DNA of 64,000 bases from Wyeomyia smithii (lineage: Eukaryota > Arthropoda > Insecta > Diptera > Culicidae). The stretch spans positions 151,821,391-151,885,390 of the forward strand of contig NC_073696.1 in NCBI RefSeq assembly GCF_029784165.1, in the 5' to 3' direction. Positions 1 through 10,992 of this stretch are shown piece after piece. The notes under the pieces are model-generated. The model was not told where the DNA came from and ran no database searches. It saw only the letters and a list, made by a program, of their open reading frames with translations. The position numbers and the translations under genes are program-made. Each line of letters starts with the position of its first letter. Within the stretch, counting starts at the first letter, position 1.

Positions 1-123
1 AAGACTGGTTGCCAATGCTGACGCTACTCTATCAGACACACCCAATCTGTCACACATCAAGGCAAAGTTAAAACAATCGTATCTTTCTGTGTATTGTGAA
101 CTTGTGCTTCTATTCATAACATC

Positions 124-735
124 TTATTCAACCGTCATCGGTACGTCTACGTATGTTGTATCATCGGGATCTTCGTATGTTGGCATTGTTGGCATTGATG
201 ACGATGTCCCTTGCTCTTCAATTTCCATCAGAAATGCATCAATTGTTAGTCTTCTCTGTTTATGTTGATCGTGCACAAACTCTTTGAGGCGTTCTGGAAC
301 CAAACCGCAGTTACATTGAGCTGCCGTCAAATCGCATTTACATGCTCCAATATAAAAAATTTCGTTCAGAGTACCGGTAAACACTAAAAAATCTCTATTC
401 GTCTTCTTAATTTCGGCTTGGTATTTGTCAACCAATCTATTCAATTTAACAGCAATATATTTTTTTGAAATTATTTCCATACCAAGTTTTTCCCAAATTC
501 CAACCAACCTATCTGTTACGTGATTAGAGAATTGTTTATAAGAAAACTTTTTTTGTTCTGTTTTTGCACGTTCGCTTAAGTAAAAATAATATCTCAAGAT
601 ATCCAGATCGGTTGGTAAATTAATATCATTCAAATCAGAAGACACACCAAAAACAGCAACATCATGCTTGGGTATATGACTCATTGGGTTTTCGATAGCT
701 GATGATGTTGTTGCTATTTCATCTTGCGGGTTCAT
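124..735 (-). CDS. Uncharacterised arthropod protein, 203 aa
   Basis: A complete ORF reads from ATG at 733-735 to a stop at 124. The N-terminal 35 residues are polar. Residues 40-110 are predicted to be helical and begin with LPTDLDILRYYFYL, followed by a basic stretch. A cysteine cluster of pattern C-x-C-x6-C-x-C lies near residues 132-143, followed by a basic motif with DQHKQRRLTI. The C-terminal 30 residues are acidic and rich in Ser/Thr/Pro. From memory this order (LPT start, helical block, CxC pairs, DQ...R...I) resembles an expanded but uncharacterised family in insects such as aphids, often found among transposable elements; I cannot assign a function. No signal peptide or membrane segment is visible. 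The upstream leader is AT-rich. The intact frame among broken elements suggests it is either a real gene or a recent copy. Confidence 0.5.
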   Translation of the reverse strand: MNPQDEIATTSSAIENPMSHIPKHDVAVFGVSSDLNDINLPTDLDILRYYFYLSERAKTEQKKFSYKQFSNHVTDRLVGIWEKLGMEIISKKYIAVKLNRLVDKYQAEIKKTNRDFLVFTGTLNEIFYIGACKCDLTAAQCNCGLVPERLKEFVHDQHKQRRLTIDAFLMEIEEQGTSSSMPTMPTYEDPDDTTYVDVPMTVE

Positions 736-794
736 TGTAAACTAAAAAAAAATATATTTTGACTTTAACAATTTTCACTTTCACTTTCAGGTTT

Positions 795-941
795 TTATTT
801 TAGGTGTTGACTCTTTGGCGGACGATGTAGAATGACCTTCGCTTCATAATTTTGCGCGATTTTCGGGAACATTTTTTCGATGAGTTCAGCCCTAGAATCT
901 GTCAGCTGGTAAAATTCCGTGGAGAATGTTAAATAGCCGGT
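795..941 (-). pseudogene. Short ORF tail, possible end of an upstream exon
   Basis: A 48-codon open frame without an ATG ends at TAA (795-797), about 60 bases upstream of the 203-aa ORF and on the same strand. It reads ...FYQLTDSRAELIEKMFPKIAQ and ends PPKSQHLK. Composition looks protein-like (amphipathic, few rare residues), so it could be the last exon or the 3' remnant of a gene preceding the 203-aa ORF. The evidence is weak: the frame is short and I recognise no family. Confidence 0.22.
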
Positions 942-1368
942 TTAAATGTCAACATAGATTTTTCTATTCACTGTATCCAACAACTGCGGTCGCCTGCTCG
1001 TCAATCATCGAGGGGCGGCAAACAGACGGCTAATGCGTGTGCTTATTTTTTAAGCGACGAGGAAATTTTTTCTCTCGCTAGCAGGATTTCCATTCACGTA
1101 CGACGCGACCAGGCATGTACCATACAATTTGCAGGATGCGCAAGGTGATGGCCTTACGAATTACATACTTGATAGAGCTCGTGAGACTTTATCGTGAACC
1201 AAAGTAATAATTTATTAAAAGTAATATTTTGTGCTATTGGGGAAAGTTGTTCGTTGTCAGAGCTTCGAGCTTAGTGATACAGAACTTTTCAATACAAATA
1301 TCGCGCATTCACACAAATAACTACATCCACATTTTCATGTACTAACGTTGTACTAACACTCCACTCCA
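942..1368. other. Unassigned stretch
   Basis: No convincing ORF, repeat or RNA gene is visible between the short ORF tail and the first I-clade fragment. Confidence 0.5.
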
Positions 1369-3356
1369 CAATCTGCCCGGCACTGCCAAGAGGCACTTAT
1401 CGAACTTGTTCAATAAGTTCCTGGAGCAACATATTGTACCACAGGATTGGAGGCAGGTTAAGGTGATCGCCGAACACAACTCGTATAGGCCGATTGCAAT
1501 GTTATCTTGCATCCGGAAATTGATGGAGAAAATGATACTCCGTCGCCTGGACCATTGGGTCGAAACAAATGGTCTACTATCAAATACCCAATTTGGTTTC
1601 CGCCGAGTCAAAGGGACGAACGATTGTCTTGCGTTGCTTTCAACAGAAATTCAGCTGGCGTATGCTAGCAAAGAACAAATGGCATCTGTGTTCTTGGACA
1701 TTAAGGGGGCTTTTGATTCCGTTTCTATTGACATTCTTTCGGGAAAACTTCACCCACAAGGATCTTCTCCAACTTTGAACAATTTTTTGTACAATTTGTT
1801 ATCAGAAAAACACATGCATTTTTCGCATGGTGACTTGACAACATTTCGAATTAGCTACATGGGTCTTCCCCAGGGCTTATGCTTTAGCCCCCTCCTTTAC
1901 AATGTTTATGTAAATGACATTGATGAATGTCTTGCAAATTCATGCACGATAAGACAACTTGCAGACGACAGTGTGGTTTCTATCACAGGAGCATGAGCTG
2001 CCGATCTGCAAGGACCATTGCAGGATACTTTGGACAATTTGTCTGCTTGGGCCTTACAGCTAGGTATCGAATTCTCTGCGGAGAAGACTGAGATACTAGT
2101 TTTTTCTAAAAAGCGTGAGCCAGCTCAGCTCCACTTACAAATGATGGGTGAAACGATTTCTCAGGTTTTGGTATATAAATATATTGGCGTCTGGTTCGAC
2201 TCAAAAGGCACCTGGGGTTGCCATATTAGGTATCTGATGAAAAAATGCCAACAAAGAGTGAATTTTCTGCGGACAGTAACCGGATCATGGTGGGGAGCCC
2301 ACCCAGGTGACCTGATAAGGCTTTACCAAACAACGATATTATCGGTGCTTGAGTACGGGTGTTTTTGCTTCCGCGCCGCAGCGAACACTAATGAATATAA
2401 AAATATCAACGGCGACAGTGCGTTTTACACTGATGGATCACTTCTCAACGGGTCCACAATTTAACCGTATCCTGTAAGCTCGATAATCCGGCTTCTGTTT
2501 ACGTCGCAGAATTGGCTGCAATTCAGTATATTCTAGGGATTATCGAAAAAATGCCCAAGGACCATTACTTCATCTTTACGGACAGTCTCAGTTCTATTGA
2601 GGCTCTCCGATCGATGAAAAATGAAAAGCGCTCACCGTATTTTCTGGGGAAAATTGGGAAAAACACTTTGGCTAAGGTGGGCGCAACAAACGGTGATATT
2701 TACGATAGTCCAATTGCCTACAATGAGTTTTTACAAATTTCACGTCAGAGTACGCTTCTCAACTGGCAGACCTCGTGGGATAAGGGAGAACTGGGAAGGT
2801 GGCTACACAGCATCATCCCAAAGTTATCTACAAAGCCTTGGTTTCGGGGGTTGGATGTAGGACGAGACCTTATTCGCGTGATGTCTCGGATTATGTCCAA
2901 CCACTACGGGTTAGACGCACACCTACTGCGTATTGGGCTCACTAGTAGTAATCATTGCATTTGTGGATTGGGGTATCATGACATTGACCACGTAGTTTGG
3001 GTATGTGCTGAATTCCATGGCGCCAGATCCCTACTTTTGGATACCCTCAGGGCCCGAGGAATACAGTCCAATGTCCCGGTTCGTGATATCTTGGCCCAGC
3101 GGAACACTTCATACATCTACGGCTATACGGCCATTTGAAAAGCATAAGTGTACCCATTTAACAATCGCAACAATTTGAACCATCGAAAAAAGAAACCATG
3201 CTAGTTTAGTCCTAGATTTAGTTTGGGCTCGTAGTCGGCAGCGAGGATAAAAAATTTGCTTTTAGTCTATAAGACACTCTATAAATAAGATTTAGTTGGC
3301 TTCGTTAAACATTGTATGTATTGTGCCGTGTCAAATAAACATGTTGTTAAAAAAAA
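1369..3356 (+). mobile_element. I-clade non-LTR retrotransposon, 5'-truncated copy
   Basis: This fragment starts inside the reverse transcriptase region and runs to the 3' UTR, ending in a short A run (about 3349-3356). It is the inverted counterpart of 5799-7950: the two can be aligned through RT, RNase H and 3' UTR. The copy lacks everything 5' of the RT fingers and carries several internal deletions. One deletion, removing the third and fourth RNase H motifs, is shared with the minus-strand copy. The 3' UTR ends in a poly-A signal-like CAAATAAACATG. Confidence 0.85.
1385..3138 (+). pseudogene. I-clade ORF2 remnant: RT and RNase H
   Basis: RT-mediated target-primed transposition would be the original role. 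Visible RT parts are SYRPIAMLSCIRKLMEK, FGFRR, FLDIKGAFDSV (motif A), MGLPQG, and the catalytic YxDD-type box as QLADDSVV (about 1957-1980). An in-frame TGA at about 1993 and deletions break the frame. After the thumb the sequence jumps from the RT C-terminus (CFCFRAAANT) directly to the RNase H start (FYTDGSLLNGS), so the region between them is deleted. RNase H then loses frame near 2464 and resumes with ELAA and FTDSLSSIEAL, but the segment with the last catalytic His/Asp is deleted (GKIGKNTLAKVG joins). The C-terminal region carries the HxC-type residues of I elements (CICGLGYHDIDHVVWVC). Not functional. Confidence 0.85.
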
Positions 3357-3439
3357 GGGCGAAACAAAAACCGTTCAGCTTCAAGAATTGTTCAAAGAAT
3401 ATGAAATTTTAGTAAAATTGTTGGAACATAGAATTTCAA
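3357..3439 (+). repeat. hAT-derived flank shared with 5715-5798 (inverted)
   Basis: Directly after the A tail of the I copy lie about 83 bases nearly identical to the bases following the A tail of the minus-strand I copy (5715-5798 reversed). At the second site the sequence continues in frame as hAT transposase, so it is not part of the I element. Here the match stops abruptly at about 3439, where gypsy gag-like sequence begins. Confidence 0.8.
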
Positions 3440-4400
3440 CAGAGAATTGGAACCAGGAAGTTGAAACATATGAAAAACTGAAAATTGTTTATCGAAAATG
3501 TACTGCAATTTTAGACAGTACAGAAATAATTCAACGAGTATATGATGGTGGATTTCACAAAAAACGCAGCCATTCAAATCATTTTAACGATACTGAGTGG
3601 AAAAGCGAGAAATTTATTCGCTACCACTCCAGAAAATTATGATTGCATTACGCAATCTTTAATTATCAACGGTAGTGGCAAGAGTACATCCGATTTAGCG
3701 AAGACAAACTTTGTCCAATCCAAAACCAAAGTCAGCGGATGACATTCAAAATTTTTCGAAACAAGTAGACTTACTTGCCGAAAGGCTAACGGAAACGTAC
3801 ATTAGGGAACAAATCCCTAGTGACGCAGCAAAACGCATGACTTCGAAAGCAGCTACCCAAACGATGGTTGAGAACTCAGCGAATTAAGAAACTAGAATGA
3901 TGCTGAAAGTAGGTAAATTCGACAATCTGCAGGAAGCCATCAATGTCATGATCGAAAATGAAAAGCCAACAAATAAAACATCGAATGCGGTGGTGCTAAA
4001 CGCCACGCGTATAAGCAGTAATAATAGGTTTCTAAATACTAGAACACAACAGCGAAACAGCGATGGTTACCGTAGAGGCAACGGTAATAATAGATATCAG
4101 TCGAACATTAATCGTAATTATTACAACAATAATAATCACCCTCAAAACAATAGAAACTTCAACCACTATAACAACCAAGTTCCAATCAATAGAAATTTTA
4201 ATCGGTTTAATAGAGGTTTTAATCAAAATTTCAACCCAAATCGGCAATTCAACCAGAACCGAAATTTTAATGGTGCAAGAATGTTCAATTAACAAACAAT
4301 TTTCAAATTCAGCAACATGGATGTTTAAATAACCCCAATTTTGCTCAAGTAACAGCTGGTAATAACCAGAAAAGCATACCTAATAACACAGTGCAACAAA
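3440..4400 (+). pseudogene. Ty3/gypsy gag remnant
   Basis: Gag forms the retroelement capsid and binds RNA. The readable pieces in shifting frames are ENWNQEVETYEKLKIVYRKC near 3440-3500; LLAERLTETYIREQIPSDAA (about 3770-3830); a broken segment around TQTMVENSAN with a TAA at 3886-3888; and LKVGKFDNLQEAINVMIENE (about 3900-3960). The last part, about 4010-4290, is an Asn/Arg/Phe-rich tail (NRNFNRFNRGFNQNF) in place of zinc knuckles. The order (capsid C-terminal helices, then a basic N/R-rich nucleocapsid-like tail) fits insect gypsy-group gag. Several stops and frameshifts are present. No protease or pol follows; the remnant ends near 4400. Confidence 0.65.
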
Positions 4401-4689
4401 AATTGACTTTTCTTTCTGCCTTGGCTTTTATATATAGTTTTTTTTGTGTGTTTTTATGCAAAACTAAATTTCCCCGAGTTTGAACATATTTTAACCTAAG
4501 GGGCAACAATGGCGCCATTTTGAATTTTCGAGAAACCGGTAATTTTTGATGTTTTTCCGACGCCATTTTGTTTTAAGACCAAATATCGAAATTCCAAGAG
4601 TTTGTTCACATATTAGCATCTTTTTCAGGGGCGGACGAAGGCTGATTTGAGCTGCAGGCGAAGACTGATTCAGCCGCCCCCTCTTCCCC
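4401..4689. other. Unassigned spacer
   Basis: AT-rich sequence between two element remnants. A loose repeat of GCCATTTTG occurs at about 4512 and 4563. I see no gene. Confidence 0.5.
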
Positions 4690-5798
4690 CTACGTTTTCG
4701 ACATATCAATTTCTTGAGGCACCTGTCTTTCTATAGATATCATCGCCAAGCCACACAAACGTTCTTGCGACATGGTCGATCGTAAATACGTCTTTATAAG
4801 TTTTAATTTTGAGAAACTTCTCTCGCCACTTGCTACACTAATGGGTAAAGTAAGTAAAATTCTCAAAGATACAAAAATATTTGTAAAAGTATCAATCAGT
4901 TGATTTTTTGTAATGTAGTTTAACACATTCATTGGAGTCGGCTGGCAACATAGGTGACAGAAAAACAAGTTCTTGGTGCATTTCATGTCCATCGATGTCA
5001 CACTCTTTCTTGTGTGTGAGGATTTTCTGTAAATGTAACTGTTCTCTAACTGATCTGTACTACAACCCATTAAACTGTGAAAATCATACAAGAAACTGAA
5101 ATTGTCATTGTGATTTTTCATTAGCTAGAATCGATCCTTGAACGATGCAATAGCTACATCCAATACAGAATTAAAGAAATTCACTTTGAAAGAGAGTATT
5201 TCTGATGTAATTGGTTCATCTGACTGTTCGGATGCAAACTGTTTCTTTATCATTCTCGGCCGAATTCGTGTTTCTGTTTGAAATTCCGGATTTACTTCTA
5301 AAATGTCGGCAAGTTCTTTAGCATCAGTAATGACTATTCAGACCTTCTTCATTTCTCATATTTTCCAAAAAGTTTTGAACGATGCCTATCAAGTCTATAG
5401 CGATTTCTAGACTGCTATTTATTTTTTGAAGGTACCTACTTGCTCACTAAATTGATTTTGAACAAAATTGAATGCCAAGCTACTAAACTGCATAACAATC
5501 TGAATTTTTTTATTTTTTTGCTAGGCTTTTAGCAGTATTTCTTGCAAACGCATCTTGCATTAGATCCTCGCTTGCTTCATATAGGGCATAATAAATTTCT
5601 CCTATATTAAACCTCAAGGGAGTAACAGCATCAATTCGACTTTCCCAACGCGTACCACTCAGAGGCTTTACCTTAAGAGAAGTAATGTGTTTTTTAAAAA
5701 AACTCCAACTCATCGTTGGAATTCTATGTTCCAACGATTTTACTAAAATTTTATATTCTTTGAACAATTCTTGAAGCTGAACAATTTTTGTTTCGCCC
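4690..5798 (-). pseudogene. hAT transposase remnant, ZMYM1-like
   Basis: The minus strand reads, from high to low coordinate, a conserved hAT segment with FFKKHITSLKVKPLSGTRW, then IDAVTPLRFNIGEIYYALYE (to about 5510). A stop-ridden middle follows (5130-5500, e.g. ADILEVNPEFQTETRIRPR), then the C-terminal dimerisation domain with LPISVASGERSFSKLKLIK and LRSTMSQERLCGLAMISIE (about 4710-4870). This order matches the transposase-derived zinc finger MYM-type protein 1-like family of hAT elements. The first half of the gene is missing: an I element is inserted at 5799, so the N-terminal half would be expected beyond 10968 but is not seen there. At least three stops or frameshifts make it inactive. 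Confidence 0.8.
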
Positions 5799-5800
5799 TT
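5791..5800. repeat. Target site duplication, I element 3' side
   Basis: TTTCGCCCTT here matches TCTCGCCCTT at 10969-10978 in 9 of 10 positions. The two copies bracket the minus-strand I element; the last two T may belong to the A tail. Confidence 0.6.
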
Positions 5801-6016
5801 TTTTTTAACAACATGTTTATTCGACACGGCACAATACGTACAATGTTTAACGGAGCCAACTAAATCTTATTTCTAGAGTGTCTTATAGACTAAAAGCAAA
5901 TTTTTTATGCTCGCTGCCGACTACGAGCCCAAACTAAATCTAGGACTAAACTAGCATGGTTTCTTTTTTCGATGGTTCAAATTGTTGCGATTGTTAAATG
6001 GGTACACTTATGCTTT

Positions 6017-9000
6017 TCAAATGACCGTATAGCCGTAGATGTATGAAGTGTTCCGCTGGGCCAAGATATCACGAACCGGGACATTGGACTGTATTCCTCG
6101 GGCCCTGAGGGTATCCAAAAGTAGGGATCTGGCGCCACGGAATTCAGCACATACCCAAACTACGTGGTCAATGTCACCCCAATCCACAAATGCAATGATT
6201 ACTACTAGTGAGCCCAATACACAGTAGGTGTGCGTTTAACCCGTAGTGGTTGGACATAATTGGTTGGCCACCTTCCCAGTTCTTCCTTATCCCACGAGGT
6301 CTGCCAGTTGAGAAGCGTACTCTGACGTGAAATTTGTAAAAACTCATTGTAGGCAATTGGTCTATCGTAAATATCACCGTTTGTTGCGCCCACCTTAGCC
6401 AAAGTGTTTTTTCCCAATTTTCCCCAGGAAAATTTGAGAAGTGATCCATCAGTGTAAAACTCACTGTCGCAGTTGATGTTTTTATATTCATTTTAAAATA
6501 TTTTAGAGATGTGCTGTACGCGTGAATGATCCGGGATTCCACGAGTTTCTTCCATCATGGATGTATCGAAAAATACAGTACAATTAGAAGTATCCAATAA
6601 GTTGACACGATTGGAGATGTATGAAGAAGGGTTGATGCTTAGGGACATGTGATTGAAATACACAGTCATAAAACGAGTTTGCGAATTAAGTTCAACTAGC
6701 CTATCGAAATTTTCAATTACCAAGGGATTCAAAACCTCACTTTTGATGAGAATACGAGTAGTCAGATCCCAAAAGCGGTCTTTTAATGGAAGAACGCCGC
6801 CAAAACTTCCAAACTCTTCGTATGAGTCGAATGTATGCAACCTAAGGCGATACGTAAACAACGATATTGCAATCGTTCCAGCTTGATTAGATGGGTGTTC
6901 GCTGCGGCGCGGAAGCAAAAACACCCGTACTCAAGCACCGATAATATCGTTGTTTGGTAAAGCCTTATCAGGTCACCTGGGTGGGCTCCCCACCATGATC
7001 CGGTTACTGTCCGCAGAAAATTCACTCTTTGTTGGCATTTTTTCATCAGATACCTAATATGGCAACCCCAGGTGCCTTTTGAGTCGAACCAGACGCCAAT
7101 ATATTTATATACCAAAACCTGAGAAATCGTTTCACCCATCATTTGTAAGTGGAGTGTGAGCTGGCTCACGCTTTTTAGAAAAAACTACTGTCTCAGTCTT
7201 CTCCGCAGAGAATTCGATACCTAGCTGTAAGGCCCAAGCAGACAAATTGTCCAAAGTATCCTGCAATGGTCCTTGCAGATCGGCAGCTCATGCTCCTGTG
7301 ATAGAAACCACACTGTGGTCTGCAAGTTGTCTTATCGTGCATGAATTTGCAAGACATTCATCAATGTCATTTACATAAACATTGTAAAGGAGGGGGCTAA
7401 AGCATGAGCCCTGGGGAAGACCCATGTAGCTAATTCGAAATGTTGTCAAGTCACTATGCGAAAAATGCATGTGTTTTTCTGATAACAAATTGTACAAAAA
7501 ATTGTTCAAAGTTGGAGAAGATCCTTATGGGTGAAGTTTTCCCGAAAGAATGTCAATAGAAACGGAATCAAAAGCCCCCTTAATGTCCAAGAACACAGAT
7601 GCCATTTGTTCTTTGCTAGCATACGCCAGCTGAATTTCTGTTGAAAGCAACGCAAGACAATCGTTCGTCCCTTTGACTCGGCGGAAACCAAATTGGGTAT
7701 TTGATAGTAGACCATTTGTTTCGACCCAATGGTCCAGGCGACGGAGTATCATTTTCTCCATCAATTTCCGGATGCAAGATAACATTGCAATCGGCCTATA
7801 CGAGTTGTGTTCGGAAGCTGGTTTTCCCGGTTTTTGGATGGCGATCACCTTAACCTGCCTCCAATCCTGGGGTACAATATTTTGCTCCAGGAACTTATTG
7901 AACAAGTCCAATAAGCGCCTCTTGGCAGTGCCGGGCAGATTCTTCAACAAGTTGAATTTGATTCTATCTAACCCAGGCATTGTTGCAGGACAGGAGGGCC
8001 GCTGAAAGTTCTGCCATCGTGAAAGGTGATTCTATAGCGTCGCGGCCCGGAGATGGATCGCGAGCAATGTTTTGCGCAGGAACAGAATCCGGACATACTT
8101 TCCTGGCAAAGTCAATAATCCACCGACTCGAAGACTCTTCGCTTTCGTTGACTACATTACTACATTTCGCATTCTCTTGGCTGTGCTCCAAAGAGTGCTC
8201 ATCGATGTCTCTCTCGAGGTTTCATTCACGAACCGGCGCCAATAACCGCGTTTTTTTGCTCGGATCAAGCTTTTAAACATGTTCTCAAGCTCCAAATACC
8301 GATTGAAGTCGTCGAGTTTTTCTTCATTCCGAAAAGCCTTGAACGCGTCTGATTTTTTCACGTAGAAATCGGAACACTCTTTGTCCCACCACGGAGTGGG
8401 AGGCCGTCTATTAATCTGTACTCCGGGATATCACTTCGTTTGGGTTTGTAACGCGGCGTCGAGAATCAAACCCGCGAGGAGGTTATATTCTTCGAGTGGT
8501 GGAAGATCTGGAATCGAATCGACAGCATGTGAGATCTTTTCTTCGTATAACTTCCAATCAATGTTACGGGTGAGGTCATACGGAATATTAACCGGTTGTG
8601 CGTGATTAGATCCATTGGCAATTGTAATTAAGATAGGCAAATAATCGCTACCGTGGGGATCCAGGATTACCTTCCATGTGCAATCCAACCGTAGCGATGT
8701 TGAACATAAGGATAAATCTAAAGCGCTTGGTTGCGCTGGAGGCTTAGGGACACGTGTCATATTCCCGTTGTTTAGAATTGTCATATCAAAGTCGTCGCAA
8801 AGATTATAGATTAAAGTGGAGCGATTGTCATTTGAAGGGGAGCCCCAAGCCACGCCATGGGAGTTGAAATCTCCCAAAATTAGTCGTGGCGAGGGTAGGA
8901 GTTCTATCATGTCAAAGAGCACCTGTTGCCCAGCCTGTGTGTATATATTCTGGGGGGGAATATATATTGAGGCAATACGAAGTACTCTTCCGTAGGAAGT

Positions 9001-9206
9001 ATATCGGTCAAGGCGAATAATATTAAAATCATGGAAGTTGAGATTAACATTTGAAGTGAGCCAAGTTTCACAGAGGGAGAATACATCGCATTTGTTTTAT
9101 TAATCAAAACTTTGAGTGAATCAATTTTAGGGATGATACTTCTACAATTCCACTGTAAAACAGAAATAGAATCCTTGACTTCAGCTGAAGGATACAATCG
9201 CTGCAA
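6017..9206 (-). pseudogene. I-clade ORF2 remnant: endonuclease, RT, RNase H
   Basis: ORF2 starts near 9206 with an APE-type endonuclease N-terminus (ISVLQWNCRSIIPKIDSLK). A deleted stretch follows, then the endonuclease core with LILGDFNSHGVAWGSPS and DPHGSDYLPI (8431-8922). A linker with KKSDAFKAFRNEEKL follows, then RT (7980 down to 7170) with PGLDRIKFNLLKNLP, SYRPIAMLSCIRKL, FLDIKGAFDSV and MGLPQGSCFSPLLYNVYVND. The catalytic box reads QLADHSVV, so the second Asp of ADD is replaced by His. Thumb (FLRTVTGSWWGAHPGDL) and a shortened RNase H follow; the latter has the same internal deletion as the copy at 1369-3356. Stops and frameshifts are frequent. It is not functional. Confidence 0.85.
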
Positions 9207-9276
9207 GGAGGGGCCATTTAGCAGTCAACTGCTTCAAAAACGTTTAAACTGTTGATAGAAATGCCAGCAGAAGACT

Positions 9277-10554
9277 TTAAAGGGGATCAGTTATGTGAAA
9301 ATTTTCAAGCATCCAGTCCACAATTTCTGAAAACTTCAGCGGTTCTGGCTGAGTCTTGGACGAAAAAAAAGGAACAGTTGGGCATTTTGATGTTCCTGTA
9401 AGTGCTGGAAACTCCTTGTGGGAATTAAGTTTGGTCAGTCCTGGAGGGATGTGCTTCGGATTTTCAACAGCACTTTTTTGTTTGGGAATATTTGCCATTT
9501 CAGATGGGGATCTCCTTTGACCTTTTCTAGGAAGTTTAGGAGAAGAGAGGTTTTTTCTCTTCCTAGACTTCCCGGGTTCAGCGAAAGAAGGTTCCCCGAC
9601 TGAATCGTCAGAATCAGGCTCGTCGGATGACAATACCTCGAAAAGGTTTAGGGAAATCAGTTTGGCGGCAGCGGTCTCCTTGAGCATCTCTGCGTAAGTG
9701 CGTTTAGAGCGCTCTTTCAAAGACCGCTTGATTTTGTCTTGGCGCTGTTTGTACGCGGGGCATGCGGACAGCTCATGCGGAGTTTGCCCACAATAAAGGC
9801 ACTTTTCAGCACCCCTATCGCATGCGTCATCCGCATGTTGCTCTCCGCATTTGCCACAGCGTTCTTTATTGTCGCAGTGGGAGGCCGTATGTCCCAACTG
9901 CTTGCACTTAAGGCAATTCATTACCCACGGCACAAACATGCGCACGGGTAGACGCACCTTGTTCACGAGTACGTAGCTTGGCAGTGCAGACCCGGCGAAA
10001 GTCACCCGAAACGAGTCTGATTGGGTGTAAGTTTTTACACCCTTGTCGAGCGACACTGAGTGTAATCGCTTACTACCTAAAATCTTAACCGGCTGAATGC
10101 CGGAATCCTTGGAACGGCTGGTTCCAGCTTTCAGCAGATCCTCGACAGTCAAACTCGAGTCGGTGACAACGCCATCGATCTCTACTACGCGAGCTGGGAT
10201 GTACACGTGGTATTCCCGCGTAAAAAGCTCAAAAGCAGCAATCTCGTTTGCTTGCTTGAGGCATGACACTGATACACGCAGATTATTCGGGCGTACTTTT
10301 GTAATTTCTGTAACGACTTTGAACCATTTAGCCAGATCCCGTGAGATTTGCATTGTATTTAATGCTTTCACTTTCGGCCGGAAAAATACAGTTCACGGCC
10401 CGACGGAATCTTCAGGGTACAGCTTCACCCGATGGATCAGCTCACGTGAGTCTCCTGTTCCGACTCGCGGAACCTTGTACCCGCCCGGATTGGGCTGGAG
10501 AACGGTAGAAGTTCCACCTTCAGAATCACAGGAGTCGGTTTCTTCGTCGTCCAT
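9277..10554 (-). pseudogene. I-clade ORF1 (Gag) with one stop codon
   Basis: The nucleic-acid-binding protein packages the element RNA. It starts at ATG 10552-10554 (MDDEETDSCDSEGG), reads GYKVPRVGTG and LYPEDSVGP, then meets a TGA at 10393-10395, and continues for 364+ codons to 9277. The distal part holds three zinc knuckles: C-LKC-KQLG-H-TASH-C, C-GKC-GEQ-H-ADDA-C, and C-LYC-GQTP-H-ELSA-C (about 9760-9930), followed by a Lys/Arg-rich tail. A second copy of the same gene lies at 26168-27287, which shows that the frame continues across the TGA position. Apart from that stop, the frame is intact. Confidence 0.85.
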
Positions 10555-10968
10555 TTCGGACGAAAGAATCAAATCCGCGAGCTCAAATATAGAGCCGGCA
10601 CGGTAGAAAAAAAAAAAACAAGAAAAAAGAAACTACTTAACTCAGTTAGCCGCTCTCCTTCGCAATAAGTCCAGTCACAGCGGTTCGTTGATGTTGCTTC
10701 TGCTGCTTATGTGTAGCCTTTTGTCCTAACAGCAGCTTCTCTGTGCTGCCATCGGGTTAGCCGGCACCCGGCGGTGCGATAAATTTGCTTCTTTCGCTTT
10801 ACTGCAAACTATTGTTTGCACAACACAGGACAACTCGATAATCACACGCGCCGTACACACGCTATATAGGTTGAAGCGTGTCTATTCTTTTTTGTATAGT
10901 CTGATAGCTTAACAGCGGAGTAGGCAACAACGATCCTATCTCCACTGAGGTATAATTCCAACTGGGGT

Positions 10969-10978
10969 TCTCGCCCTT
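10969..10978. repeat. Target site duplication, I element 5' side
   Basis: Partner of 5791-5800. It sets the 5' end of the element at about 10968, where the element strand starts near ACCCCAGTTGG. Confidence 0.6.
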
Positions 10979-10992
10979 GTTTTATTCTTGTA

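Larger units (their letters stand above)
5799..10968 (-). mobile_element. I-clade non-LTR retrotransposon, near full length
   Basis: A 5.17-kb element carries 5' UTR (about 10555-10968), ORF1, ORF2 with endonuclease, RT and RNase H, 3' UTR and an A tail at 5799-5806. The flanks share a 9/10-match duplication (5791-5800 and 10969-10978, reading TTYCGCCCTT-like on the plus strand, AAGGGCGA on the element strand), which fixes both ends. RNase H after RT and a three-knuckle Gag place it in the I clade. The element lies in a hAT remnant. ORFs are damaged by stops and deletions. Confidence 0.85.

Noticed and set aside
10097..10606. Plus-strand 169-codon ORF
   Set aside because: Antisense of the I-element Gag, which has clear zinc knuckles on the other strand.
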